In this document: positions 25,058 to 35,062 of the stretch, piece by piece
How the letters are laid out: each line of letters starts with the position of its first letter
How positions within the stretch are numbered: position 1 is the first letter of the stretch
Origin: Maribacter forsetii DSM 18668
GTDB taxonomy: Bacteria; Bacteroidota; Bacteroidia; Flavobacteriales; Flavobacteriaceae
Assembly (NCBI RefSeq): GCF_000744105.1
Contig: NZ_JQLH01000001.1
Span: 868,001-932,000 of the forward strand
DNA length: 64,000 nt
Direction: 5' to 3'
The notes under the pieces: generated by a model
What the model was told of the DNA's origin: nothing
The model's input: only the letters and a program-made list of their open reading frames with translations
Database searches by the model: none
Translations under genes and position numbers: made by a program

Positions 25058-27262
25058 ATGAAAAATTATAGTATATATATAATAATATGTTTTCTTTTGG
25101 GATGGAGTACGCTTTATTCCCAGGGGCAAAATGATGCCCTAAGATTTACTTTAGAGGGTAGGGTAGAAGTTAGAAATACCGGAAAACCAATATCTGGTGT
25201 TTCCGTTTATAATAATTTGGGAGACTTTGTAATTACTAATGCATTAGGAGAATTTAAAATTAGAACTAGAATTGGTGATCAGTTAGTTATAGAGCATGAT
25301 GATATTGAAACTTTACGGTACGATGTACAGAAGAATGACGATGTTTTAATCTTAGTAGAGGATTTTGAATCTTCACCAATTAGTAGTCGTTCAAAATCAT
25401 TGCCAGATATATCTGTCAAGCATCAGCAGTTACTAGATTCTGCAGAAGAGTATAAAGCCCAGGATATTGAAAGAAGTATTGATTTGGTTGCGCAATCTAT
25501 ATCAATTTTAGGTAAGCGAGGACGAAAGAAAGAACTGGCAAGGTCACTTTCTAAACTTGGCGAGATCTATCAATATCATAAGCAATTGGATTTAGCTATT
25601 GATAATTATGAAGATGCTTTAGAAAACAATAAGACGATTTCAACTTCTTTGCTTTTGGCTAGGGCGTATAACTTAACCAACAGATTTGATGAAAGCTTAG
25701 AGCTATTGAATCCGTTATTGGAGATTAAGTCCATGCCATCGCGCCAAAGTGTACAACTTTATGAACTGTTAGGTGATGCGAAAAAAGGAAATGGTAGCAC
25801 TCAAGAAGCTTTGGACTTGTATAATAGAGGGTTGTTAATTGCCGATAAGAATCAGATTACATCAAAGATGATCGATTTGAATTCTAAAATAGCAGATACA
25901 TACTCCTTGGGAAACCAAAACATGGAGGCTGAGGCTTATTATGATAGTTCATTGGAATTAGCAACTCAATCAGCACCAAAAAGAGCATTACAAGAAAAAG
26001 AAAAGGTCGCAGATTTCTACAATACAAAAAGTAGGTTCAATGAAGAGATAAATATGCGTAAAAGTAGTCTTCAAGAATTAAAGAAACTGAATTCGCCCAA
26101 CGCAGGTGTTAAGAAATTAGAATTAGGCGATACCATAACATCACAGCGTATAAACTATAAAATTGCAAACGCATATATCTCTCAAGACAGGTACAATGAG
26201 GCTATACCTTTTTTAGAGAAAAGTATTGTTGAGGCAGATTCAGATGATGATTTGGTAGTGCAAAAAGATGCTACTAGAAAGTTGTCTGAAGTGTACAAGG
26301 TAAAAGGTGATTTTACCAAGGCATTAGATACCTACCAAAGTTATGTGGCTTTAGTAGATTCGCTATATGTACGTAAAGAACAAGAAATTTCTAGAGCAAC
26401 CAGATTTAATCGTGAAATTGCAAATGCAGAAAACCGACTTACAGGTTTAGAGCAAGAAAGAGAACTTTCTCAAAGCAAGTATGATTTAGCACTTACGGAG
26501 CAGGAGTTGGTGAAAGAGAGTAATAAGCGGCAGCAATTGGTGATTTATTCCCTCATATTCGGGCTCCTATTAACCTTATTGGCAGCTTTTTTCTTTTACC
26601 GTAGCAATCAACAACAAAAACTGGCAAACAATTTATTGGCGTTGAAGTCGTTGAGGTCGCAGATGAATCCTCATTTTATTTTCAATGCGTTGAATTCGGT
26701 AAATAATTTCATTTCTAAAAGTGATGAACGTAGCGCTAATAGATACCTAAGCGATTTCTCAAAGTTAATGCGCTCTGTTCTTGAAAATTCTGAAGAAGAT
26801 TTTATTCCCTTAGAAAAAGAATTGCAACAGCTAGAGCTTTATATAAAACTTGAGCATTCTAGATTTGAAGATAAGTTTGATTATCAAATAACTATTGATG
26901 AGAATGTACAGGTTTCTAAATTTCAAATACCGCCAATGTTATTGCAACCATATATAGAAAACGCTATTTGGCACGGATTACGATATAGGGATGAAAAGGG
27001 GGAGCTGTTGGTAACCATAAAGGAGAATACTGCAGATTCAATCATTATTTCTATTACGGATAATGGTATTGGAAGAAAGAAATCTGCCGAGATTAAAACC
27101 CAAAATCAACGAAAACAAAAGTCGAAAGGAATGGGCATCATTAAAAAACGTGTAGCTATTTTAAACGATATGTATACGGATAAAGTAGATATCAAAATTT
27201 CAGATTTACAGTCAGATGGTTCAGGAACTAAAGTCCTGTTCATTTTAAAAAGAGAAAAATGA
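25058..27262 (+). CDS. TPR-containing LytS-type sensor histidine kinase
   Basis: A 734-residue sensor. It has a signal peptide (residues 1-22), a carboxypeptidase-regulatory-like (CarboxypepD_reg) domain (about 28-105, VEVRNTGKPISGVSVYN, NALGEFKIRT), TPR repeats (about 125-440), a short coiled coil, one membrane helix (about 490-515) and a His_kinase domain with the phospho-acceptor H539 in QMNPHFIFNALNSV. The N box (ENAIWHGL, ~635) and G box (DNGIGRKK, ~669) are present, so it should bind ATP. The large periplasmic sensor suggests detection of a protein or peptide ligand. Its stop overlaps the start of the response regulator by 4 bases, so the pair is co-expressed. Confidence 0.94.
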   Translation: MKNYSIYIIICFLLGWSTLYSQGQNDALRFTLEGRVEVRNTGKPISGVSVYNNLGDFVITNALGEFKIRTRIGDQLVIEHDDIETLRYDVQKNDDVLILVEDFESSPISSRSKSLPDISVKHQQLLDSAEEYKAQDIERSIDLVAQSISILGKRGRKKELARSLSKLGEIYQYHKQLDLAIDNYEDALENNKTISTSLLLARAYNLTNRFDESLELLNPLLEIKSMPSRQSVQLYELLGDAKKGNGSTQEALDLYNRGLLIADKNQITSKMIDLNSKIADTYSLGNQNMEAEAYYDSSLELATQSAPKRALQEKEKVADFYNTKSRFNEEINMRKSSLQELKKLNSPNAGVKKLELGDTITSQRINYKIANAYISQDRYNEAIPFLEKSIVEADSDDDLVVQKDATRKLSEVYKVKGDFTKALDTYQSYVALVDSLYVRKEQEISRATRFNREIANAENRLTGLEQERELSQSKYDLALTEQELVKESNKRQQLVIYSLIFGLLLTLLAAFFFYRSNQQQKLANNLLALKSLRSQMNPHFIFNALNSVNNFISKSDERSANRYLSDFSKLMRSVLENSEEDFIPLEKELQQLELYIKLEHSRFEDKFDYQITIDENVQVSKFQIPPMLLQPYIENAIWHGLRYRDEKGELLVTIKENTADSIIISITDNGIGRKKSAEIKTQNQRKQKSKGMGIIKKRVAILNDMYTDKVDIKISDLQSDGSGTKVLFILKREK

Positions 27263-27990
27263 GCTTAAACGCAATTTTAGTAGAAGATGAGGCAAATAGT
27301 AGAGAAATATTAAGAAATTATATTGCTAAATATTGTCCAAGTGTAAATTTGTTGGGTGAGGCTTCATCAATTAAAGAAGCCTTGATCTTAATTGGTGAAA
27401 ACGAATTAGATTTAGTGTTTTTAGATGTAGAGATGCCTTTTGGTAATGCGTTCGATTTGCTTGATCAATTACCGGACAGAACCTTTGAAACCGTTTTTGT
27501 TACGGCTTATGATCATTATGCAAAAGATGCTTTAAACAATCATGCTGCTTATTATTTGACGAAACCTATCAATATAGATGAGTTGGTAAATGCGGTGGAG
27601 TATGTAGAAGGTGTTCGTGAGAAAGAAGCTAGTTTAGAGGGAGAGGTGTTAAGTACAAAATCTAACGGAGTGGAAGGGAAGTTGACATTGCCACAGCAAG
27701 ACGGATTTCAAGTTTTGAATATTGCCGAAATACTATATTGCAAGGCCGATGATAATTATACTGAAATTTACTTATTGAATAAGAAGATTTTGGTCAGTAA
27801 AACATTAAAGTATTTTGAAGATGCTTTAACCGACTATCCGTTTGCACGAGTACATAAGTCTTTTTTGGTAAACGTAAATGAGGTGGTGAAGTACAGAAAA
27901 GGTAAAGGAGGAAGTGTGGTAATGTCTAACGGTAAAGAAGTGATGGTTTCCGCATCAAAGAAAAAAGATTTTCTATCCTATTTTAATTAA
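27259..27990 (+). CDS. LytTR-family DNA-binding response regulator
   Basis: A 243-residue regulator with a receiver domain (about residues 1-120), phospho-acceptor D56 in VFLDVEMP, conserved T and K positions in TVFVTAYD and YLTKPINI, and a LytTR DNA-binding domain (about 145-243, EILYCKADDNYTEIYL, RVHKSFLVNVNEV). LytTR regulators bind direct repeats upstream of targets. It pairs with the overlapping TPR kinase gene. The target genes are not evident from this window. The gamma carbonic anhydrase gene begins 10 bases later and may share the transcript. Confidence 0.95.
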   Translation: MSLNAILVEDEANSREILRNYIAKYCPSVNLLGEASSIKEALILIGENELDLVFLDVEMPFGNAFDLLDQLPDRTFETVFVTAYDHYAKDALNNHAAYYLTKPINIDELVNAVEYVEGVREKEASLEGEVLSTKSNGVEGKLTLPQQDGFQVLNIAEILYCKADDNYTEIYLLNKKILVSKTLKYFEDALTDYPFARVHKSFLVNVNEVVKYRKGKGGSVVMSNGKEVMVSASKKKDFLSYFN

Positions 27991-28000
27991 AAGAATTACA

Positions 28001-28510
28001 ATGATAAAAGCAGTTAGAGGTAAAGAACCTGTTATAGGCGAAGATTGTTTTATTGCAGAAAACGCAACCATAGTTGGTGAAGTAAGTATGGGTAAGCAAT
28101 GTAGTGTCTGGTTCAATGCAGTATTACGTGGCGATGTTCATTTTATAAAAATGGGCGATAAGGTAAATGTACAGGACGGAGCCGTAGTACATTGTACATA
28201 TTTAAAATACCCTACTACAATTGGCAATAATGTTTCTATTGGGCATAATGCGCTTGTGCATGGTTGTACTATACATGATAATGTGTTAGTAGGTATGGGT
28301 AGTATAATTATGGATGATTGTGTAGTAGAAAGTAATAGTATTATAGCAGCAGGTGCTGTTCTTACCAAAGGGACACATGTACCATCTGGGAGTATTTTTG
28401 CCGGTATGCCTGCTAAAAAAATCAAGGATATAAGTCCTGAACTAAGTTCTGGGGAAATCAATAGAATTGCAGAAGCATATACAATGTATTCCGGTTGGTT
28501 TAAGGAGTAA
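28001..28510 (+). CDS. Gamma-class carbonic anhydrase family protein (YrdA/CaiE-like)
   Basis: A 169-residue left-handed beta-helix protein with hexapeptide repeats. Motifs include NATIVGEVSMGKQCSVWFNA, VLRGDVHFIKMGDKVNVQDG and IGHNALVHGCTIHDNVLVGMG, with histidines placed as in gamma carbonic anhydrases (HCTYL, GHNALVHGC). These proteins bind a metal between trimer subunits, although many bacterial YrdA members show little carbonic anhydrase activity. The gene starts 10 bases after the response regulator. Function is inferred from the family. Confidence 0.92.
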   Translation: MIKAVRGKEPVIGEDCFIAENATIVGEVSMGKQCSVWFNAVLRGDVHFIKMGDKVNVQDGAVVHCTYLKYPTTIGNNVSIGHNALVHGCTIHDNVLVGMGSIIMDDCVVESNSIIAAGAVLTKGTHVPSGSIFAGMPAKKIKDISPELSSGEINRIAEAYTMYSGWFKE

Positions 28511-28535
28511 AGGTTAACTCAAAAAAACCAATTGC

Positions 28536-28567
28536 TTGCTGCAATCTATCTAAAATACGTATTTTTG
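28536..28567 (+). promoter_or_regulatory. Bacteroidota-type promoter of fabD
   Basis: TTG at 28536-28538 is followed after 21 bases by TATTTTTG at 28560-28567. The fabD ATG lies 20 bases downstream. Confidence 0.65.
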
Positions 28568-28587
28568 AGCCACCAAAACTAAAAGTT

Positions 28588-29475
28588 ATGAACGCGTATG
28601 TTTTTCCTGGGCAAGGTGCTCAATTTGTTGGAATGGGATTAGATTTATATGAAAAATACCCTATTGCAAAAGAGTTATTTCTTAAGGCAAACGATATATT
28701 AGGCTTTGAGATTACTGAGGTAATGTTTAGAGGTACTGCAGAAGGTTTAAAAGAGACCAAGGTTACCCAACCTGCTATTTTCCTACATTCTGTTATTTTG
28801 AGTAAAGTAATGGGTGATGCATTTAAACCAGATATGGTTGCGGGTCATTCTTTAGGAGAGTTTTCTGCATTGGTGGCGAATAATACCTTAAGTTTTGAAG
28901 ACGGATTAAAATTAGTTTCGCAACGTGCTTTGGCAATGCAGAAGGCATGTGAACTTAAACCATCGACAATGGCTGCCGTTTTAGGTTTGGAAGACGCTGT
29001 GGTAGAAAAAGTATGTGCAGAAATTTCAGGAATTGTGGTTGCTGCGAATTATAACTGTCCGGGTCAATTGGTGATTTCAGGTGAAGTACCTGCAGTAGAA
29101 GAAGCTTGTGAAAAATTAAAAGAAGCAGGAGCAAGACGTGCCTTGATGCTTCCTGTGGGTGGAGCTTTTCACTCACCGTTAATGGAACCTGCTAGAGAAG
29201 AATTAGCTGCGGCAATAGCAAATACTACTTTCTCTACACCTAGCTGTCCAATCTATCAAAATGTACCAACAACTGCAGTGAATAGTGCAGATGAGATCAA
29301 AAAGAATTTGATGCTGCAGTTGACAGCTCCTGTAAAATGGACTCAGAGTGTACAGCAAATGGTAAAAGATGGAGCTACCGTCTTTACTGAAATAGGTCCT
29401 GGCAAGGTCTTACAGGGGTTAGTTAGAAAAATTGAACCTAGTGTTACTACACAAGCTCCAGAGCTAACGGAGTAG
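28588..29475 (+). CDS. fabD: Malonyl-CoA:ACP transacylase
   Basis: A 295-residue enzyme that loads malonate onto acyl carrier protein for fatty-acid synthesis. Present are the N-terminal FPGQGAQFVGMG, the nucleophile elbow GHSLGE with S88, and the catalytic-histidine region GGAFHSPLM. The substrate-carboxylate arginine is expected in the QRALAMQ segment. The length is typical (~300). It has its own promoter and is separated by 77 bases from the carbonic anhydrase gene; no other fatty-acid synthesis genes adjoin it. Assignment is secure. Confidence 0.97.
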   Translation: MNAYVFPGQGAQFVGMGLDLYEKYPIAKELFLKANDILGFEITEVMFRGTAEGLKETKVTQPAIFLHSVILSKVMGDAFKPDMVAGHSLGEFSALVANNTLSFEDGLKLVSQRALAMQKACELKPSTMAAVLGLEDAVVEKVCAEISGIVVAANYNCPGQLVISGEVPAVEEACEKLKEAGARRALMLPVGGAFHSPLMEPAREELAAAIANTTFSTPSCPIYQNVPTTAVNSADEIKKNLMLQLTAPVKWTQSVQQMVKDGATVFTEIGPGKVLQGLVRKIEPSVTTQAPELTE

Positions 29476-29616
29476 CCTTTGTTTACTTAATATTACCATT
29501 TAACCCATAAATCCTTTTTTCAACTGTTTCTGAGCGGTTTACCTTGTTTTTTTTGTAATATTGGAACCCTCTTTTTTGGTTGTGGATTTAGAACTTTCCC
29601 AATCACACTGTAGGGT

Positions 29617-32600
29617 ATGATAAAGAATGCTATGAAAATTATAACAGTAATTGAATTGAGTTTGAAATGTATGTTCAGTAGATATAGTATGCTGATTTGT
29701 CTTTTCTTTTTTTCAACACTAATGTTTTCGCAAACAGCTACATTGTCTGTTTCTGATGCCGATGCTTCTGAAAGTGATGGAGTGCCGAATCCTGGTCAAT
29801 TTCAAGTGAGACTTACTGGTGGATTATTTGGCGTTTCTAATATGGAACGTACAATCAATGTTATTGTTGAAACAGGAACAACTACAGCTTTAGCAAATCT
29901 AGATAGAGAACCGATTGCAAATACTTTGGTGATTCCTGAGGGTGAGACTGTTGGGTTTATAGATCTTAATATTATAGATGATTCCTTAGTTGAAGGGGAT
30001 GAAATTCTATTTTTAACCATTGAGCCTGGAGATAACTATTCGTTAAGTCCATTTCTTGCAGGGAGAACACAATCAATTACTATTCTTGACGATGACTTTG
30101 CAACCTTAAGTATTAGTGATGCTATTGCCGATGAAGGTGAGGGCTTAGTTTTTACCATTACCTCAGATGAACCTGTTCAATATGACTATGAAGTAGAGGT
30201 CGAGTTTTCTGGAGGAGATGCAGAGGGTGGGGGCGCAGGTATAAATCATCCACAAGATTATAATAGTAATGCTCAACCTATTACTTTTCCAGCAGGTTCT
30301 ACCTTGCAAACTTTTTCAGTACCAACCGGTAATGATAATGTTATAGAAGATGATGAGACGTTTGGAGCTGAAATATCAGGTGTTAATAATGAGAATGTTA
30401 TTGTGGGAGCTGCGTCAAAAGGTACTATTGTTAATGATGATTTTCCAGGTGTAAGCGTAAGCGCAATTAGTGGTGATACAGGTGAGGATGGTACCCAAGC
30501 AACTTTTAGTATTACTTTGCAAACTGAGCCTACAGATGATGTTGAAATAAATTTATCAAGTGATAATACTAATGAAGGTATAGTGCCTTCCTCGGTTATA
30601 ATACCTGCTGAAGACTGGAATACAGGAGTTTTGGTTACGGTTACAGGTGTAGATGATTCTGATGTAGATGGCGATGTTACATATACCATAATTACAGGAA
30701 ACATAAGTTCTGATGATGATAATTATGATGACATAGATGATGATGATATAGATGATGTTACTGTGGTAAATATCGACAATGATATTATTTTTGAGGTTTC
30801 TGTTGTTTCAACTACTGCTACAGCAAATGAGAATCCGGTTTCTAATGGTGTTTTTACCGTCAGTTTAGATGAGACTAATACAACTGGCGCACCGGTAGTC
30901 GTAAATTATAATGTAACCGGTACTGCAACATCTGGTGTAGATTTCACGGCACTAAGTGGTTCAGTTTCAATTCCGATTAATGCAAATTCAGGTATTGTTA
31001 ATGTGGTTCCAATAAATGATACTGCTATTGAAGATAATGAAACCGTAATTTTAACACTTACGGCAGGCACAGGCTATACTGTTGATTCGCTAAATAATGC
31101 AACAGTTTTCATTGCAAGTGATGATACTAATGTAGCTCAAATTATAGCTTCAGATGGTACTGCCGCCGAAAGTAATGGGGCTGTTTCTTCAGGGGAGTTC
31201 ACTGTTAGTTTAAGTGCTCCTAATAATACCGGAAGTGCAATTATAGTGAATTATGATGTTAGCGGAACAGCTGTTAATGGTACAGATTATACCGCTATAA
31301 GTTCTAACGCTGTAAGTATACCTAATGGTCAACAAGAGGCTGAAATAGAAATTTTACCGATAAATGACGCCATTCAAGAAGGTGCTGAAGATGTAATTAT
31401 TACATTAGCTACAGGAACTGGTTATGTGCTTGGTGCAGCAAATACACAATCTGCTACAGTTGAAATTAACGATAATGATCAGGCAATATTAACCATTACA
31501 GATAGATCGTTGAATGAAGATGACGCAGTTGGCGAAATGGTTTTTGATGTGGTTCTAGATTTGGAAGTTGTTGGCGGTACTACCGTATCCTATGCCACTT
31601 CTAACGATACTGCAACTGAAGGTGAAGATTATACTGAGAGTGATGGATCGCTTGTTTTTGATGGTGATGCTGGTGAAATTCAGCAGATTATCGTATCCAT
31701 TACCAATGACGCTATTTTAGAAAATACCGAAACATTTATTTTGCAATTAGGTATACCCACTAATAACGTGCAGCGTGCAAGCGGTGGTACAGCTATTGGT
31801 ACCATACAAGATGACGATAATTGTGTGGCGGCACCAACATTAGACACTTCGGTTTCTAATATTTATTGCGTAGAAGAGCCAGGAGATGATTTTTCTGCAA
31901 ACTTATTCGATTTTACAGATAGTACAGCACCTGCGGGTACGGTTTTAACTTGGAGCAGGGTTTCCAATCCTTTAAACACGAATTCTCATTTAACAGTTGC
32001 AGAAGCTCAAGATGTAGATTTGCCAGCTTCTTATTATGGTTTTTTCTATGATGAAGCCAATGATTGTGCTAGTGGTACTATAGAAGTTCAAATAGTGCGT
32101 AATGTGCTACCTCAGTTAGTCGTTATTAATGATAACGAACGTTGTGGTCCCGGTACTTTATTATTAAGTGTTGAGCCAACTGATGGTGCTTCTGTAAATT
32201 GGTATGATTCCTTAGATGCGGTTACCCCAATTGCAATGGGTGAAACATTCACTACACCATCTTTGAATGCTACCGCTACGTATTATGTAGAGGCAACCGA
32301 AAATGAATGTACAACCGAAAGAGAACCGGTTGTAGCAAGAATAGGTTCTCAAGCTTCTACTGGAACGGCAACAAACGGTTCTATTTGTAATGTGGCTGCG
32401 AACGGTCTTACATCTATTGATTTGGATACAAGGCTTTCCGGTGCGGATCCAGGGGTATGGATTTTTGTATCAGGACCTGAAACTACCGCTGATATTAGTT
32501 CCACAAATGTCGTCGATTTTGAAGGAGCTGCCTCTGGAGATTATATATTTAGTTATACTACTACAAATTCAACCGCACCATGTGAAAATCTAACTGTAGA

Positions 32601-34062
32601 AGTAACTATAAATGTGAGTGATTGTGAAACTGATGATGATGATGATGGTTTATTAGGAGGAGAAGAGGTGACGTTGGGTACTGATGCTAATAACCCAGAT
32701 ACTGACGGGGATGGTATTGAAGATGGCGATGAAGTAGGTGATGATATCAATAACCCTTTAGATGAAGATGGTGACGGAATAATAGATGCGCTAGATTCGA
32801 ATACTGCGGATGCTGATAATGACGGAGTAAATGATCAACAAGATCCTGCTAATAATAATCCATGTATTCCTAACCGTTTTAATGGGAATTGTGATACCGA
32901 TGGGGATGGTATTTCAGATTTAGACGAACAAACAAATGGTTCTGACCCTGATGATCCTTGTGATCCAGTAGCTACGCCTAATTGCGATGATCCTATTGAT
33001 TTAGAAGTCTTGAAATCTGTTGATAATATTGATGCTTTAATTGGTGATACCATTATTTTTAAAATTTTAATCACCAATTTATCTGACAGAACTGCAAGAG
33101 CTATTGTTGTTGGTGATCTTTTAGAATTAGGTTTTGATTTTGTTGCTGCAGATGCTCCTGAGGCTACTGATTATGATGAGGTATCCGGTAACTGGACTAT
33201 TTCAGAACTTGCAGCAGGGATTTCTTTGGAACTATCTATTACCGTAGTGGTTGCAGAGCAAGGACCTTATACGAACACTGCCGTTCTGCTTGAATCTATT
33301 CCTTCAGATAATAACCCTGAGAATGATGAAGCTACAGTAGAATTGAGTACAGAGGCCCCAGAAGGCGTTGATCTAAGGATTGAGAAAGAAGCTCGCCCAG
33401 ATAAAGCATTGGTAGGCGATGAGGTAGAATTCATTATTCGTGTTACCAATATTTCCGAGTCTGATGTGGTAACGGATATTATTGTAAATGATTTAATATC
33501 GATAGAGAACGGATTTGAATTTGTCTCTGCGGAGTCAGATTTTAATGGTATCTATGATGAAGCTACTGGTAATTGGAATATACCTACTTTAAACAGAGAA
33601 GAGACCGCTACGTTGGTAATTAGAGCTAGAGTTCCTGCAGTAGGTATGTATACCAATACAGCAAATATTGTAAGGTCAACACCAAGAGATGGTAATACTG
33701 AAAACAACGAAGCAACTGTAGAAGTTGAAGTGATTCAGAAAAGCCCAGCTGATCCAGGATTCCTTTTTAATCAATTCTCGCCAAACGGTAATAATCAGAA
33801 TGAAGTTCTTCGTATTAATAGAACTATGACTGATCCAGAAACTGGTGCGCAGGTAGATGTTAATTTGCAGTACAAAATAAAAATTTACGACCGTTATGGG
33901 AACCTTGTTTTTGAAACTGAAAAAGTAAATGATGGTGATGTTTGGGACGGTACTTATGAAGGTAAAGAATCGCCAAAGGGAACTTATTTTTATATCATGA
34001 ATTATAGTATTAATAATCAACCTGCAGTATTGGACAAGGGTTGGATACAGCTTATTAGATAA
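29617..34062 (+). CDS. Giant Calx-beta/TSP3/DUF11 adhesin with type IX secretion (type B) C-terminus
   Basis: An up to 1481-residue surface protein. In order: signal peptide (around residues 19-40; ATGs at 29632, 29671 and 29689 are alternatives to the outermost start at 29617); five or six Calx-beta-like repeats (~42-735, each ending in a DDD or NDN calcium turn); Ig-like CHU-type modules with paired cysteines (~736-1000); Asp-rich thrombospondin type-3 repeats (~1003-1122, DTDGDGIEDGDE); two DUF11 repeats (~1126-1370); and the gliding-motility-associated C-terminal domain (~1382-1481, FSPNGNNQNE, YKIKIYDRYGNLVFET, WDGTYEGKESPKGTYFYI). This domain is the sorting signal for type IX export. 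A PorP/SprF gene and an OmpA-type gene follow, as in sprB-sprF loci. Likely calcium-stabilised adhesion; ligand unknown. Confidence 0.92.
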   Translation: MIKNAMKIITVIELSLKCMFSRYSMLICLFFFSTLMFSQTATLSVSDADASESDGVPNPGQFQVRLTGGLFGVSNMERTINVIVETGTTTALANLDREPIANTLVIPEGETVGFIDLNIIDDSLVEGDEILFLTIEPGDNYSLSPFLAGRTQSITILDDDFATLSISDAIADEGEGLVFTITSDEPVQYDYEVEVEFSGGDAEGGGAGINHPQDYNSNAQPITFPAGSTLQTFSVPTGNDNVIEDDETFGAEISGVNNENVIVGAASKGTIVNDDFPGVSVSAISGDTGEDGTQATFSITLQTEPTDDVEINLSSDNTNEGIVPSSVIIPAEDWNTGVLVTVTGVDDSDVDGDVTYTIITGNISSDDDNYDDIDDDDIDDVTVVNIDNDIIFEVSVVSTTATANENPVSNGVFTVSLDETNTTGAPVVVNYNVTGTATSGVDFTALSGSVSIPINANSGIVNVVPINDTAIEDNETVILTLTAGTGYTVDSLNNATVFIASDDTNVAQIIASDGTAAESNGAVSSGEFTVSLSAPNNTGSAIIVNYDVSGTAVNGTDYTAISSNAVSIPNGQQEAEIEILPINDAIQEGAEDVIITLATGTGYVLGAANTQSATVEINDNDQAILTITDRSLNEDDAVGEMVFDVVLDLEVVGGTTVSYATSNDTATEGEDYTESDGSLVFDGDAGEIQQIIVSITNDAILENTETFILQLGIPTNNVQRASGGTAIGTIQDDDNCVAAPTLDTSVSNIYCVEEPGDDFSANLFDFTDSTAPAGTVLTWSRVSNPLNTNSHLTVAEAQDVDLPASYYGFFYDEANDCASGTIEVQIVRNVLPQLVVINDNERCGPGTLLLSVEPTDGASVNWYDSLDAVTPIAMGETFTTPSLNATATYYVEATENECTTEREPVVARIGSQASTGTATNGSICNVAANGLTSIDLDTRLSGADPGVWIFVSGPETTADISSTNVVDFEGAASGDYIFSYTTTNSTAPCENLTVEVTINVSDCETDDDDDGLLGGEEVTLGTDANNPDTDGDGIEDGDEVGDDINNPLDEDGDGIIDALDSNTADADNDGVNDQQDPANNNPCIPNRFNGNCDTDGDGISDLDEQTNGSDPDDPCDPVATPNCDDPIDLEVLKSVDNIDALIGDTIIFKILITNLSDRTARAIVVGDLLELGFDFVAADAPEATDYDEVSGNWTISELAAGISLELSITVVVAEQGPYTNTAVLLESIPSDNNPENDEATVELSTEAPEGVDLRIEKEARPDKALVGDEVEFIIRVTNISESDVVTDIIVNDLISIENGFEFVSAESDFNGIYDEATGNWNIPTLNREETATLVIRARVPAVGMYTNTANIVRSTPRDGNTENNEATVEVEVIQKSPADPGFLFNQFSPNGNNQNEVLRINRTMTDPETGAQVDVNLQYKIKIYDRYGNLVFETEKVNDGDVWDGTYEGKESPKGTYFYIMNYSINNQPAVLDKGWIQLIR

Positions 34063-34070
34063 AATAAATT

Positions 34071-35051
34071 ATGGATTATAACTTTAATAAATTGAGTTAT
34101 ACTATTGCGTTGGTACTATTTTCTCTGTTAAGCTTTAATGCATTTTCACAGAAAGAACCGCAGTACACGCAGTATATGTATAATATCGGTAGTTTTAACC
34201 CGGCTTATGTTGGTACGGTAGAGAACCCAGAGTTTTCTGGCTTGTATAGAGCCCAATGGATCGATATTCCCGGTGCCCCTAGAACTTTTCGTTTTGGTGC
34301 CAATCTGCCTTTTCAAAATGAAAAAGTGGGTTTGGGTATTAATATCGTAAATGATGAACTAGGGCCTGCTACACAGACTTATGCAGATGTTTCTTATTCT
34401 TACCAAATAATGGTTTCAGATGAGACTAAGTTATCATTTGGTATTGATGCCGGTGGTTCTTTTTTAAATGTTGATTTTTCTAAAGGTACGTTTGAGAATC
34501 CTGGTGAAAACCTTAGTGATGAAATGCTTACTAAATTTTACCCAACGGTAGGTGCAGGTGCATTCTTATATTCAGAAGATTGGTATTTAGGTGCTTCGGT
34601 TCCTAATTTTTTGACCGAGGGTATATATAATGACGAGATAGCATCTGTCGTAGAAGATAAGATTCAATTTAACTTTATTGGTGGTTACGTTTTTGAACTT
34701 TCAGATAATCTGAAGTTTAAACCTGCATTTTTAGTGAATACTATTTCTGGCTCACCGGTAAATGTAAACTTGTCAAGTAATTTCTTGATTTCTGAGGTAG
34801 TGACCGCAGGTGTATCATATCGTATTGATAATGCCTTTAGTGGTTTAGCAGGTTTTCAAATATCCAATACCTTGTTTGCGGGGTATTCATATGACTATAA
34901 TACAAACTTACTTGGAGAATTCAATAACGGGTCTCATGAGATTATTCTTAAATTCTATCTTGGTAGAAAAGGACCTTCGAGAACTAAAGGTAGTAGTGAT
35001 AAGAATGCAAAAGGTAAACCTAAACAAATAGATTCGCCTCGATTCTTTTAA
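34071..35051 (+). CDS. PorP/SprF family protein, partner of the adjacent adhesin
   Basis: A 326-residue outer-membrane protein with a signal peptide (about residues 1-27, ending NAFSQ) and the family hallmark QYTQYMYNIGSFNPAYVGT, followed by LYRAQWIDIPGAPRTF and a series of beta strands typical of this barrel family. In Flavobacterium johnsoniae, SprF is needed for secretion of SprB, and the same gene pairing occurs here, 8 bases after the adhesin. A basic tail (RTKGSSDKNAKGKPK) follows the last strand. The OmpA-type gene begins 11 bases later, so the three genes form one operon. Confidence 0.93.
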   Translation: MDYNFNKLSYTIALVLFSLLSFNAFSQKEPQYTQYMYNIGSFNPAYVGTVENPEFSGLYRAQWIDIPGAPRTFRFGANLPFQNEKVGLGINIVNDELGPATQTYADVSYSYQIMVSDETKLSFGIDAGGSFLNVDFSKGTFENPGENLSDEMLTKFYPTVGAGAFLYSEDWYLGASVPNFLTEGIYNDEIASVVEDKIQFNFIGGYVFELSDNLKFKPAFLVNTISGSPVNVNLSSNFLISEVVTAGVSYRIDNAFSGLAGFQISNTLFAGYSYDYNTNLLGEFNNGSHEIILKFYLGRKGPSRTKGSSDKNAKGKPKQIDSPRFF

Positions 35052-35062
35052 AGTGAACGAAA

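Noticed and set aside
30273..30704. A 143-codon open frame antisense to the giant adhesin
   Set aside because: It mirrors Ser/Thr/Val-rich repeats on the other strand, has no recognisable domain, and the plus-strand frame is clearly coding.
32636..32960. GAT/GAC-rich simple-sequence stretch in the adhesin gene
   Set aside because: It encodes the Asp-rich thrombospondin type-3 calcium repeats in frame and needs no separate explanation.
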